Source of the DNA: Thermoflavifilum sp.
GTDB lineage: Bacteria > Bacteroidota > Bacteroidia > Chitinophagales > Chitinophagaceae
Reading direction: 5' to 3'
Length of the DNA stretch: 64,000 bases
Assembly: GCF_014961315.1 (NCBI RefSeq)
Contig: NZ_CP063141.1
Coordinates: 1,550,001 to 1,614,000 of the forward strand
Positions 47,507-57,834 of the stretch are shown piece after piece. The stretch's first letter is position 1; each line of letters opens with the position of its first letter. The notes under the pieces were generated by a model. The model worked only from the letters and a program-made list of their open reading frames with translations, had not been told where the DNA came from and did not search any database. The position numbers were made by a program, and so were the translations under genes.

Positions 47507-47531
47507 AGGAGGCTTTCGGGCCTCCTTTTTT
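47507..47531 (+). terminator. Strong rho-independent terminator without an upstream gene on its strand
   Basis: A 7-bp GC-rich stem (47507-47513 with 47520-47526), loop TTTCGG, followed by a T run (47526-47531). No plus-strand gene lies between 46024 and this point, and yqgE starts 74 bases downstream. It may end a small RNA or act as a leader attenuator. The remaining gap from 47367 shows only a possible TTTG...TAAATAG promoter near 47424-47450. Confidence 0.7.
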
Positions 47532-47604
47532 ATTGTAGCTTTAGCATAGACGTATTTTCTATTTGAATTTTGGTAAATTTGGTTATACCCTAAAAGCTTG
47601 CGAT

Positions 47605-48156
47605 ATGGTTCCGGCTAATGGCACTTTTTTGATTGCGGACCCGTTCTTGAAAGATCCCAATTTTGCACGGACCGTGGTATTATTGTGCGAACATCAGGCC
47701 GAAGGCAGTTTTGGCTTTGTGATTAACCGTCCGTTTGAACAAACTTTAAATGAGTTATTACCCGGTACAGAGGATTTGCAACCGATTCCGCTCTATTTCG
47801 GCGGCCCCGTACAGCTGGATACCGTACATTTCATTCATCAATATCCGGATGTTATTGAAGATGGCTATGAGGTGGGAGAGGGCATTTACTGGGGTGGAAA
47901 TTTCGAGCAAACACTTGAATTGATTCGTATAGGAGTCATTGATTTAAAAAAAATTAAATTTTTTATTGGCTATTCCGGTTGGGGTAGTGGACAGCTGGAG
48001 GCCGAGCTGGAAGAGCATTCATGGATTGTATCTCCAGCGCATCCCGAACTGATTTTTGATACCAGGCAGGAAACCGTATGGAAGCAATCGTTACGCGAAC
48101 TGGGGGATGAGTATGCCCTGATGGCCAATTTTCCGATTGACCCTTCCTTGAATTAG
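47605..48156 (+). CDS. YqgE/AlgH family protein
   Basis: The 183-residue cytoplasmic protein starts MVPANGTFLIADPFLKDPNFARTVVLL in two blocks. It continues GSFGFVINRPFEQTLNELLP, LYFGGPVQLDTVHFIH and FIGYSGWGSGQLEAELEEHSW, all hallmarks of UPF0301 (YqgE/AlgH). AlgH was first named as a regulator of alginate synthesis, but the biochemical role of the family is unsettled. I chose the ATG at 47605 over an upstream TTG at 47563. Its end overlaps atpC (convergent) by four bases. Confidence 0.9.
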   Translation: MVPANGTFLIADPFLKDPNFARTVVLLCEHQAEGSFGFVINRPFEQTLNELLPGTEDLQPIPLYFGGPVQLDTVHFIHQYPDVIEDGYEVGEGIYWGGNFEQTLELIRIGVIDLKKIKFFIGYSGWGSGQLEAELEEHSWIVSPAHPELIFDTRQETVWKQSLRELGDEYALMANFPIDPSLN

Positions 48157-48434
48157 TGCTCCTGTGCAGCCGGAAGAGCTTCGGCTATGGCCGATTCGGC
48201 CAGGATAGTGGCTTTGTTGTTCAGCACTTCTACAAAGCCGCCGCTGATCTGATAATAACACGTTTCATGTTTATCGCCCTGCTGGATGATTTTCACGCGT
48301 CCTTTGTCGAGGGCGGCGATCATGGGGGCGTGGTGGTTGAGCACTTCAAACAATCCATCCAGCCCCGGCATTTGCACACCATACACTTCGCCTTCGAAGA
48401 CTTTTCGTTCGGGGGTATAGATTTCGAGTAGCAT
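48153..48434 (-). CDS. atpC: F1 ATP synthase epsilon subunit (short form)
   Basis: A 93-residue subunit starting MLLEIYTPERKVFEGEV, with the N-terminal beta-sandwich blocks PGLDGLFEVLNHHAPMIAAL and ISGGFVEVLNNKATILAE. It ends at about the point where E. coli epsilon (139 aa) begins its two C-terminal helices, so the helical inhibitory domain is missing. Short epsilon subunits are known in Bacteroidota and Chlorobi. It lies 11 bases downstream of atpD in a two-gene operon. Confidence 0.93.
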   Translation of the reverse strand: MLLEIYTPERKVFEGEVYGVQMPGLDGLFEVLNHHAPMIAALDKGRVKIIQQGDKHETCYYQISGGFVEVLNNKATILAESAIAEALPAAQEH

Positions 48435-48445
48435 GTGATGAAGTT

Positions 48446-50071
<1,626 letters not shown>

Positions 50072-50146
50072 TCATGGGGCATAGCAGGGATAGAAGGTGA
50101 TTTCTATCTTTTTTTATTTACATTTGGTTAACAAAATTTGCAAATC

Positions 50147-51658
50147 ATGCGAACCCTGTATCTTTCACAATCGAAATCAGGTCTCATCGTTATTTTCTCT
50201 TTCTTATGCTTTGTGCTGTACATTGGCTGCAGAAAGCAAGATGAATATCAGATAAATCGCACAAGAGCGCCATTTACTTTACGAGAAGCGATGACTTTTT
50301 TTCGTGATACCTTGACTGCTCTCTCTGATTTAGAAAGGAAAGGAAACGGAATTGCGGCTGTTAGTCGATCACCTTTGTGGCGGTATGCGCACATCCGAGA
50401 ATTTGGTTCAGGCTTGCAGGTACTAATTGTGCCCCTGCAATTCTCAATTCCCACTTGGTTAAAAGTTTTAAATGGAAAAAAGTTTATACCAGTTAGCCAA
50501 CTTACTGAATTATGGATTTATAAAGACACCGCACATCGCCTGCATGCAGAGGTTGTAACTTATGTACCTGATGATAAATGGTTTTTAAACATTTCAGACG
50601 GATATCAAGGAATTGTATATGTTAAAGATTGGCGAGAAAATTTTGTAAAAGGGTTTTATTGTACATCAGACGGAGAGATTATGTACATTCATCAAGATGC
50701 TGCACGTTCATATATTGATTGTAGTTATGCTCGTACACAAGCTATTTGTGTAGAAACGGATTGGGTGATATGTAAATCTTGTCCTGGATGTGCTGATCCT
50801 TCATCTTCATGTTACACAGATATAGAAACTAATTGTTATTTAATGGAAGCGAGTGATATGAATTCTGGCGAATATGGTGAATTTGTTCTTCCGGATGGGA
50901 CAGGTATACCTTCAGGAGGTGATTATGTCAGTAGTGCTATTAACGCCAGTCAGACATGGGGGAAATATGACCCAAATAAGCGACAAGATATTATTCAGGA
51001 ATTAAATGCTTTTGACGCGAGGATAAAAGACTCCTTAACGCATACATGCTTGGACATTGTATTTCAAAATATCGAACGATTAAGCGGAGGAATTAGTGAG
51101 ATTGTTTATACCTTTTCAGATTCTATACCATTTTTTAATTGGGAAATTAGAGAAGATAGCCTGCCAGAATTGATTCCTGCAGCTACAAAGAATTTTTATG
51201 AAGATGGGTATATAGTTACCAGCTTAGATTTTAGCAAGCTAAAACATAGTACTGACTTAGCAGTTGCTATCACGATTATGCACGAAGTCATTCATGCTTA
51301 CTTATTAGCATACTTTAGGTACGATTCTTCTTTCGTGAGAGATTCTTATCCTCAATTGATGGAAGAGTATATAGATGATAAATATTCATTGGCTCAGGCT
51401 CAACATGATCAAATGGTTGTGAGTTATATAAATCAGCTATTTACATCGTTAAAAGAATATGGGAAATTTTTAGGATATCATATCTCTGATCAAGTGTATT
51501 CAGATCTTGCATGGAGTGGACTAATAGATACGCATGCATTTGCTGTAAAACCAGAAGATGAAAAGAATAGAATAAAATCCAGGATAGCTGCGGAATTTTA
51601 TGATATACAACAGGGATCAGTTGTTCCTGAAGGCAAAGGATTATATTGTGAACATTAA
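50147..51658 (+). CDS. Lipoprotein with HExxH zincin-like motif, unknown function
   Basis: The product, 503 residues from the ATG at 50147, has a signal peptide with lipobox YIGC. A Cys-rich region (about 190-235: CSYARTQAIC, CKSCPGC, then SSCYT and NCYL) is followed by a soluble part. The zinc-binding HExxH motif is in IMHEVIHAYLLAYF (about 380-393). Downstream EEYIDDKYSLAQAQHDQM supplies a possible third ligand, and YSDLAWSGL closes the domain. I recall uncharacterised Bacteroidota proteins with the same order HEV(V/I)HAY...H..M...Y...LAW-GL, but cannot name a function. Base composition is markedly AT-rich: 51001-51060 has 23 G/C of 60. It begins an islet of three secreted genes. Confidence 0.7.
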   Translation: MRTLYLSQSKSGLIVIFSFLCFVLYIGCRKQDEYQINRTRAPFTLREAMTFFRDTLTALSDLERKGNGIAAVSRSPLWRYAHIREFGSGLQVLIVPLQFSIPTWLKVLNGKKFIPVSQLTELWIYKDTAHRLHAEVVTYVPDDKWFLNISDGYQGIVYVKDWRENFVKGFYCTSDGEIMYIHQDAARSYIDCSYARTQAICVETDWVICKSCPGCADPSSSCYTDIETNCYLMEASDMNSGEYGEFVLPDGTGIPSGGDYVSSAINASQTWGKYDPNKRQDIIQELNAFDARIKDSLTHTCLDIVFQNIERLSGGISEIVYTFSDSIPFFNWEIREDSLPELIPAATKNFYEDGYIVTSLDFSKLKHSTDLAVAITIMHEVIHAYLLAYFRYDSSFVRDSYPQLMEEYIDDKYSLAQAQHDQMVVSYINQLFTSLKEYGKFLGYHISDQVYSDLAWSGLIDTHAFAVKPEDEKNRIKSRIAAEFYDIQQGSVVPEGKGLYCEH

Positions 51659-51673
51659 TTGTATGTAATAGGT

Positions 51674-52075
51674 ATGCGAATCCTCATTATTTTTTTTATA
51701 GTGGTATGTTTTCTCTTAACTGGTAAGGTACATGCTCAAGGGGAAAGCCATACTATTCCCGACAGTATACATGTCGAGGTTTGCCCTGATACAGTTAGCT
51801 ATCCATTACGTGGGGCATTTTCGAGGATTGATGTTCAGGTAAAAGATAAACAAACAGGCCAGAACATTTTTTATCCTTTATTAACTGTAGATGACAACAT
51901 TCGTTTGCTTGGAAGTAAAAATGGGGATTATCGCTTATTTGCCAAGAAGGGCAAACATACGATTTATGTTACTGGATGGGGATATCGTGAATGCAGAATT
52001 GTATTACATCTTAAAAGAAGGTTTTACTATGTGGTAATTTTTTATTTACCCAGATCGAATGAAATTATCTTTTAA
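51674..52075 (+). CDS. Small secreted protein, unknown function (islet gene 2)
   Basis: A 133-residue protein with signal peptide MRILIIFFIVVCFLLTGKVHA. The mature part is beta-rich, with RIDVQVKDKQTGQ, LFAKKGKHTIYVTGWGYREC and IVLHLKRRFYYVVIFYL. The fold looks like a small Ig- or CarboxypepD_reg-like sandwich. It begins 15 bases after the stop of the HExxH lipoprotein gene and is equally AT-rich. Its C-terminal 38 residues align without gaps to part of the next gene, suggesting distant paralogy. An in-frame TTG at 51659 is the alternative start. Confidence 0.6.
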   Translation: MRILIIFFIVVCFLLTGKVHAQGESHTIPDSIHVEVCPDTVSYPLRGAFSRIDVQVKDKQTGQNIFYPLLTVDDNIRLLGSKNGDYRLFAKKGKHTIYVTGWGYRECRIVLHLKRRFYYVVIFYLPRSNEIIF

Positions 52076-52096
52076 CGAATCAAATATTTTTATATC

Positions 52097-52462
52097 ATGC
52101 ACTGCTACCTCATTCTATTTCATATTCTGTTACCGATGGCCATTTGCCATGATAGTCCTCACCTATTCGACCGGGATTCCCTGATTGTGCGCTGGGAAGA
52201 GCAGCCATCCAGAACTTCGGGTAAAATATATCATGAAGTACGAATTAACGTATGTGGTGAAGTATCTGATACGGCTGATAACGCGTATTATATTCTCCTC
52301 AACAACCGACTTTGTTTTCATTTACCAGCACAGGGTTTAATATTGCATTTGCGAGAAGGAAGGTATACAATCAAGCTTGTTCATGCATCTGTGACACAGT
52401 ATCGGTCTGTTGTGCAGATAAAAAGTGGATACGATAATCATTTGATTTATATTTTTCGATAA
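52097..52462 (+). CDS. Small secreted protein, unknown function (islet gene 3)
   Basis: A 121-residue protein with an N-terminal hydrophobic signal (MHCYLILFHILLPMAICH). The mature part is beta-rich with HEVRINVCGEVSDTADNAYYILLNN (split), LHLREGRYTIKLVHASVTQY and YRSVVQIK. The pattern G[KR][HY]TI then xRxVxxxK is shared with the preceding gene. It follows that gene by 21 bases and is convergent with the phosphoesterase gene. No family recognised. Confidence 0.55.
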   Translation: MHCYLILFHILLPMAICHDSPHLFDRDSLIVRWEEQPSRTSGKIYHEVRINVCGEVSDTADNAYYILLNNRLCFHLPAQGLILHLREGRYTIKLVHASVTQYRSVVQIKSGYDNHLIYIFR

Positions 52463-52480
52463 TCAGCCTGCATACGCAGT

Positions 52481-54919
52481 TTATTCATCCTCATCCCGGT
52501 CAGAAGCTGTATGCGGCACTACAAATGCGCTGTGTCGTGGCGCGGGCATTTCGCTGTGTATGCCTTTTACGGCTTTCCAGATCACCTCATTGAACGGAAT
52601 ATCGGGCGCTGCATCTTCTTTCGACAGGTCGAAGCGGGCCGATTCCCGGGCCAGCGCATTGTCGGCCGTATTGCGGTCGTTGATATCCACTTTTTCCGGC
52701 CGGGCCGTATAGGGCGTGAAATCGGGTGTGGAGGTGAAGGCGCGCCACATGGGCGTGGCGGCGGCGTCATACTGACTCATGGGCGGCAGGCCCAGGATCA
52801 GCTCTATGGTGCGCAGCATACCCGAAGTAGAATACAGGGTGTGATCCACAAAATGGCGTTTTACATAGGGGCCGATCACGAAAGCAATGGATCGATGGGC
52901 ATCTACATGGTCGGGACCATTCTGGGCGTCGTCTTCCAGCACAAAAACCACGCTTTCCTTCCAGACCGGGCTATGGGAAAGATGCTCGATAAAGCGGCCC
53001 AGCGCCAGATCATTATCGGCCAGCGCAGCAAATGGCGTGTAAGCACCGCGTCGCATGCCGCTGGTATGGTCGTTCGGGAAGCGGAGGGTGCAGAACCGGG
53101 GTAGCGCACCGATGGCCACCAGGGAATCAAAATCATGTTCCCAGATTTTTTCGCGGTAGATATCCTGAATGCTGAGATCAAAATCGGGGAAAGCGGCACA
53201 GTAATGCCCCCGGATGGCCGGCAGGATATTGCCCTGTCCGTTGTGCACAAACTCGCCATAGTTGCGATAGCTGATGCCTGCCCGCCGGCAATAATCCCAG
53301 ATATAGCCTTTTTCAGGGTAGGCAATTTTGCGGGTGCCTTCATAATCATACGTGCCGCCGCGACCGCTGTAGTTGGTAGGCCAGGTTTTTTCCACATAAT
53401 CGGTTGCATAGGCGGCCGTGCTCCAGTTATGGCCGTCAGCGCTCACCTCGGCATCCACATAGAAATTGTCGAACAATACAAATTCACGAGCCAGGGCATG
53501 ATGATTGGGCGTAACGCTGTCGGGAAACAGGCAAAGCGCGGGGTCGCCGTTGCCCTCGGGCATATCGCCAAAAACCTGATCGTAGGTCCGGTTTTCCTTG
53601 ATGATGTAGAACACGTATTTGATGGGTGTAGAGTCGCCCGGTTTCATGGGGATGGGATTACCCGGCACGCCCGGGGCTACGGCTTCTTTGTAAGGATTAA
53701 AGGGCGTGTTGGCATACACCTGCTGGGAATAAGTAGCCAGCTGCCGGGCGTCGGGAACGGGTATTACCGACAGGCTGCCTTTAAACAGGCTGCCGATATA
53801 TTGTACGGGCTGGGTGCTGGTCACATTTTTCTGATACGGACTTTGCACGCGTCGATTGGTAGGCTGCGGGCCATAGGGGTTGGCCATCGAGGTGAATCCC
53901 TTGCCATTGACCACCCAGATCTGGTTGTTCACCACCCGCACGCAGGTCGGGTACCAGCCGGTGGGGATGAAGCCCAGCGAGCGGGAAGCCCCTGGATGTG
54001 ATACATCGAACACGGCCAGGCAGTTGTTATCGGCATTGGCGGCATACAGGATGTGCCCGTCGGGCGACAGGGCTACGGCATTGGTGGTGGAACCGGTCAG
54101 GGAGTCGGCCGGATATAAGCTGCAGTTGAGGGTTTCAATAACCTTCCGGGTACGCGTGTCGATCACCGAAACGCTGTTGCTGTTGGCATTGGCCACAAAC
54201 AGCAAGCGGCCATCCGCACGCAACGTCATGTCATTCGGATGGCTTTCCACCGGAATGGTGGTGAGGATGCGGTTCGTTGCGGTTTGATAGGCAATCACCG
54301 CATCGCCACCCCAGAGCGAGATATACAAAACCTGTGATGCCGGATCGTACACGCAGGTATAGGCTTCGGCCGGCAGCTGCACACGATGCAACACCGTATG
54401 TGTGTTCGGGTCGCACACGTAAAGCGCATTGTTTTCCTTGGTCACCGCATACAGCCGGTGATGTGCTTCATCGAGGGCGATACCCGTAATACCTATGCGG
54501 TTGGGCCAGGGTTTGCCCAGCACAAGCGAATCGACGACCTGCAAGCTATTGTTTTGCAAGCGCAGGATGAGAATTACGTTATCATCGCCGCCCGATACAT
54601 AGAGCGTTTTCCCGTCGTGACTGAATGCCAGCCCCAGCCAGGCTGCATGAAGGGGCGTGAAGGAAATCACTTTTTGCTGGAGCAAATCGACCAGCTCAAT
54701 ACCCTGTCGACCATCGCCGTTTTCTGTGATGGCTGCGAAATGGTTATCAGGCGTAACAGCCATATTCAGCGGTAAATCGCTGCTCAAGGCGAGGCCCTTG
54801 CCTGCCGGACTGAGGCGCCAGCCGTTGGGCAGCATCACGGTATGCTGGGCCGAAGATGGATGTATGCAGCAAAAAAGGAAAAAGCAGGGAAGAATGGTCA
54901 GGTAGAGCATGGTTCTCAT
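52481..54919 (-). CDS. Bifunctional YncE-like beta-propeller/alkaline phosphatase-type phosphoesterase
   Basis: The 812-residue secreted protein has a signal peptide ending PSSAQ. The N-terminal half is a YncE-like propeller with repeats such as FSHDGKTLYVSGGDDNVI, LFVANANSNSVSVIDTRTRKV (split) and LSPDGHILYAANADNN. The C-terminal half (about 420-800) is a phosphoesterase-like domain with YIIKENRTYDQVFGDMPEGNGDP (split), NFYVDAEVSADGHNWSTAAY (split), FPNDHTSG and VFVLEDDAQNGPDHVDAHR (split). These are metal-binding blocks of the AcpA/phospholipase C-like family. Fusions of this type are common in Bacteroidota, but the substrate is unknown. Confidence 0.88.
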   Translation of the reverse strand: MRTMLYLTILPCFFLFCCIHPSSAQHTVMLPNGWRLSPAGKGLALSSDLPLNMAVTPDNHFAAITENGDGRQGIELVDLLQQKVISFTPLHAAWLGLAFSHDGKTLYVSGGDDNVILILRLQNNSLQVVDSLVLGKPWPNRIGITGIALDEAHHRLYAVTKENNALYVCDPNTHTVLHRVQLPAEAYTCVYDPASQVLYISLWGGDAVIAYQTATNRILTTIPVESHPNDMTLRADGRLLFVANANSNSVSVIDTRTRKVIETLNCSLYPADSLTGSTTNAVALSPDGHILYAANADNNCLAVFDVSHPGASRSLGFIPTGWYPTCVRVVNNQIWVVNGKGFTSMANPYGPQPTNRRVQSPYQKNVTSTQPVQYIGSLFKGSLSVIPVPDARQLATYSQQVYANTPFNPYKEAVAPGVPGNPIPMKPGDSTPIKYVFYIIKENRTYDQVFGDMPEGNGDPALCLFPDSVTPNHHALAREFVLFDNFYVDAEVSADGHNWSTAAYATDYVEKTWPTNYSGRGGTYDYEGTRKIAYPEKGYIWDYCRRAGISYRNYGEFVHNGQGNILPAIRGHYCAAFPDFDLSIQDIYREKIWEHDFDSLVAIGALPRFCTLRFPNDHTSGMRRGAYTPFAALADNDLALGRFIEHLSHSPVWKESVVFVLEDDAQNGPDHVDAHRSIAFVIGPYVKRHFVDHTLYSTSGMLRTIELILGLPPMSQYDAAATPMWRAFTSTPDFTPYTARPEKVDINDRNTADNALARESARFDLSKEDAAPDIPFNEVIWKAVKGIHSEMPAPRHSAFVVPHTASDRDEDE

Positions 54920-54941
54920 GGCAGAGGGGCATTTGATTCAT

Positions 54942-54949
54942 CAAAGATA
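54942..54949 (-). promoter_or_regulatory. -7 promoter element for the phosphoesterase gene
   Basis: TATCTTTG on the minus strand fully matches TAnnTTTG, 23 bases before the ATG at 54919. No -33 TTTG was seen at the ideal distance. Confidence 0.4.
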
Positions 54950-55047
54950 ACAGGCTTTTCCCAACCCGGCGAATGAACAAATCATGAAGCAGAGATTAAA
55001 CCTTATGATTCGCACAAGGTCATATTCACAAACAAACAGCACAGCAG

Positions 55048-56544
55048 ATGGAAGGATATCTGGCCCGCGAGCCGCTCTGGAAATATCAGCACCTGGCCTG
55101 GCGTGCTGGCTTTGGGGTCGACAGGCCAACGTTATTACACTGGCAATCGATGCCCATCAAACATGTGGTCAAAACCTTGATTCGTCAGCGGCAATCATCT
55201 CCATCAATATTGCAAACAGCAGAAGGACAACAACTGAGGGCTCAGTGGCCTTCCCTACGCGGCCGGTTTTTACAACTTACCCAGGATGAAAAAAAGCAAT
55301 TGCAAAAATTACAGCGAGAGGGCGTAAAAAACTTGAACCTGGCCTGGCTGCAGGAGATGAGTACGACGTCCGATTTTTTGCGTGAAAAAATGGCCCTATT
55401 CTGGCACGGCCACTTTGCTTGCCGCGTGCCCAACGTATTGCATAACGAACAAATGTTGCAGGTAATCCGGGAAAATGCACTCGGTAATTTCGGCGACTTG
55501 CTGGTGGCCGTCTCGAAGAGTCCAGCCATGCTACAGTTTTTAAACAATCAGCAAAACCGCAAGCAACATCCCAACGAAAACTTTGCCCGGGAGGTGATGG
55601 AACTGTTTACCATGGGACGCGGACAATATACCGAGCAGGATGTTAAAGAAGGCGCCCGTGCCTTTACCGGGTGGGGCTTCAATCCCCAGGGAGAGTTCGT
55701 TTTTCGCAAAAACCTGCATGATGATGGCGTGAAACATTTTTTAGGGAAAACGGGTCGTTTCACCGGCGATGATATCCTGCAAATACTGCTCGAGCAGCGA
55801 GCCACCGCTTATCATGTTTCCGAGAAGATCTATCGCTTCCTGGTAAACGACACACCCGACCCCGGACAGGTGCAACAGATGGCCAACTGGTTTTATGATT
55901 CAGGCTATGATATAGCCACCCTGCTTGAAAAATTGTTCACGTCCGACTGGTTTTATGACACCCGGCATATAGGCGCTCATATTAAGTCGCCCATAGAGCT
56001 GATGGTGGGCATGCAGCGAACCATACCTGTCAGCTACCGCAATCCCAATATCTGGTTGCTTTTTCAACGCAGTCTGGAACAGGTGCTTTTTTATCCACCC
56101 AATGTAGGTGGCTGGCCGGGTGGGAAAAGCTGGATTGATAGCAGCAGTTTGATGTTGCGTTTGCGATTGCCTCAGGTATTGTATGCGGGTTCTATCTGGA
56201 ACATCCGACCCAAGGCTATGCCCGACGAAATCATGGACGAAGACATGCTCATGCAACCTGAAATGCATGTAGATAGCGAACAGCAGCATATTCGCGACTA
56301 TCTCATCCATACCGTAGGCGGGCACATGCAGGCTACTGTGCAATGGGATGCTTATCTGCGGAAATTTCAGGATATTCCCGAAGAACAGCTCCCGATGGAG
56401 ATAGCCAGCCTTTTACTGGTTAACACACCTCAGGATGTGGATAGGAACAGGATTTCAACATATGCTGACCGTAGTTCCCGGGAGCGTTTCATACAGAGCC
56501 TGACGGTGTTGCTGATGTCTACACCTGAATATCAAGTTTGTTGA
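55048..56544 (+). CDS. DUF1800 domain protein
   Basis: The 498-residue protein covers the DUF1800 domain. Conserved blocks include HLAWRAGFGVDRP, REKMALFWHGHFAC, NENFAREVMELFTMGRGQYTEQDVKEGARAFTGW (split), KSPIELMVGMQRT and PPNVGGWPGGKSWI. The family is widespread and uncharacterised, nearly always next to a DUF1501 gene, as here (19 bases upstream of it). No signal peptide is visible at the N-terminus, so it may be cytoplasmic or carried out with its Tat-type partner. Confidence 0.9.
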   Translation: MEGYLAREPLWKYQHLAWRAGFGVDRPTLLHWQSMPIKHVVKTLIRQRQSSPSILQTAEGQQLRAQWPSLRGRFLQLTQDEKKQLQKLQREGVKNLNLAWLQEMSTTSDFLREKMALFWHGHFACRVPNVLHNEQMLQVIRENALGNFGDLLVAVSKSPAMLQFLNNQQNRKQHPNENFAREVMELFTMGRGQYTEQDVKEGARAFTGWGFNPQGEFVFRKNLHDDGVKHFLGKTGRFTGDDILQILLEQRATAYHVSEKIYRFLVNDTPDPGQVQQMANWFYDSGYDIATLLEKLFTSDWFYDTRHIGAHIKSPIELMVGMQRTIPVSYRNPNIWLLFQRSLEQVLFYPPNVGGWPGGKSWIDSSSLMLRLRLPQVLYAGSIWNIRPKAMPDEIMDEDMLMQPEMHVDSEQQHIRDYLIHTVGGHMQATVQWDAYLRKFQDIPEEQLPMEIASLLLVNTPQDVDRNRISTYADRSSRERFIQSLTVLLMSTPEYQVC

Positions 56545-56563
56545 GGGTCTAAAATGATTTGTT

Positions 56564-57766
56564 ATGTTGATCATTCATCGTCGTGAATTTTTAAAAATTG
56601 GTTCGCTGGCTACGGCTGCCATGCTGGTACCGCGTTTTCTAAAGGCTTTTGAGCAACCCGGCATGGCCGAAGGGCAAAAGGTGCTGGTCATTATTCAGCT
56701 TTCAGGCGGAAATGATGGCCTGAACACGGTGATTCCCTATCGAAACGATATTTATTATGCCAGTCGGCCACAGCTGGCCATACCGAAAGGTCAGGTGGTG
56801 GGACTCAGCGATGAACAGGGCCTGCACCCGGCACTGGAAGGATTGAAAGAGCTGTACGACGATGGAGAGCTGGCCATCCTGAACAATGTAGGTTATCCCA
56901 ATCCCGATCGGTCGCATTTTCGATCGATGGATATCTGGCAAACGGCCAGCGACAGCCATCAGGTGCTAACTACCGGCTGGGTGGGTCGTTATCTCGACGC
57001 CCAGTGCAGCGGCTGTCCACATCCTTCAATGCAGGCTATTGAAGTTGATGATACCCTTAGCAAGGCCATGAAAGGCAATCAATACACCGGATTGGCCGTA
57101 CATGATCCCGTGCAACTTCATCAAGCCAGCGATGATCCTTTCTTCCGGGATATCCTGAAAAAGCCCTTGGTGGACGACGATCACCTGCAGGTGGATTATC
57201 TCTACAAGGTCATGGCCGAAACGCTCTCTTCAGCCGATTATCTGTATGACCAGGCGAGGCTGCATCATGATGATGGCGCGTATCCTGACACCCCAATCGG
57301 CAAGGATATGAAAACGGTAGCTTCACTGATTCTGGCCGGACTGCCCACGCGGGTGTATTATCTTTCGCTGGGCAGTTTTGATACCCATGTAAATCAGCAG
57401 CCCCAGCAAGCACGTTTGTTTAAACAACTGAACGACGCCCTGATCGCCTTCCGGAACGACCTGAAAAAACACAATCGTTTTCAGGATGTGATGGTGATGA
57501 CCTTTTCGGAATTTGGTCGGCGCGTGAGTCAAAACGCCAGTGGAGGCACCGATCACGGAACAGCCAACTGTATGTTTTTGATTTCGGGTGGATTGAAGCG
57601 GCAGGGCATACTCAACGATCCTCCCGACCTGCAAAACCTGGATCAGGGCGATTTGCGTTATCAAATCGATTTCAAGCAGGTATATGCCACCCTGCTGCGC
57701 CGCTGGCTGGAAGCCGATGATCAACAAATCCTGGGTAGAAGTTTTACGTATCTGGATTTTGTATAG
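56564..57766 (+). CDS. DUF1501 domain protein with Tat-type signal
   Basis: A 400-residue protein with the twin-arginine motif HRREFLKIGSLATAAML (residues 5-21), indicating folded export by the Tat pathway. The mature protein carries VLVIIQLSGGNDGLNTVIPY, HPALEGLKELYDDGELAILNNVGYPNPDRSHF (split), QAIEVDD-like block, LGSFDTHVNQQPQQARLFKQL (split) and TFSEFGRRVSQNASGGTDHG (split). These place it in DUF1501, an alkaline-phosphatase-superfamily fold. Its natural substrate is unknown. It forms a pair with the DUF1800 gene. Confidence 0.9.
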   Translation: MLIIHRREFLKIGSLATAAMLVPRFLKAFEQPGMAEGQKVLVIIQLSGGNDGLNTVIPYRNDIYYASRPQLAIPKGQVVGLSDEQGLHPALEGLKELYDDGELAILNNVGYPNPDRSHFRSMDIWQTASDSHQVLTTGWVGRYLDAQCSGCPHPSMQAIEVDDTLSKAMKGNQYTGLAVHDPVQLHQASDDPFFRDILKKPLVDDDHLQVDYLYKVMAETLSSADYLYDQARLHHDDGAYPDTPIGKDMKTVASLILAGLPTRVYYLSLGSFDTHVNQQPQQARLFKQLNDALIAFRNDLKKHNRFQDVMVMTFSEFGRRVSQNASGGTDHGTANCMFLISGGLKRQGILNDPPDLQNLDQGDLRYQIDFKQVYATLLRRWLEADDQQILGRSFTYLDFV

Positions 57767-57834
57767 ATTTTACCCGGGCTTTATATTCTCCATGTAAGTT
57801 TTGTGTAAGTTCGCAGCACGAATTATCAGGCTGC

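Noticed and set aside
53135-54001. 288-codon plus-strand frame opposite the phosphoesterase gene
   Set aside because: Antisense shadow of a well-recognised gene; no conserved blocks.
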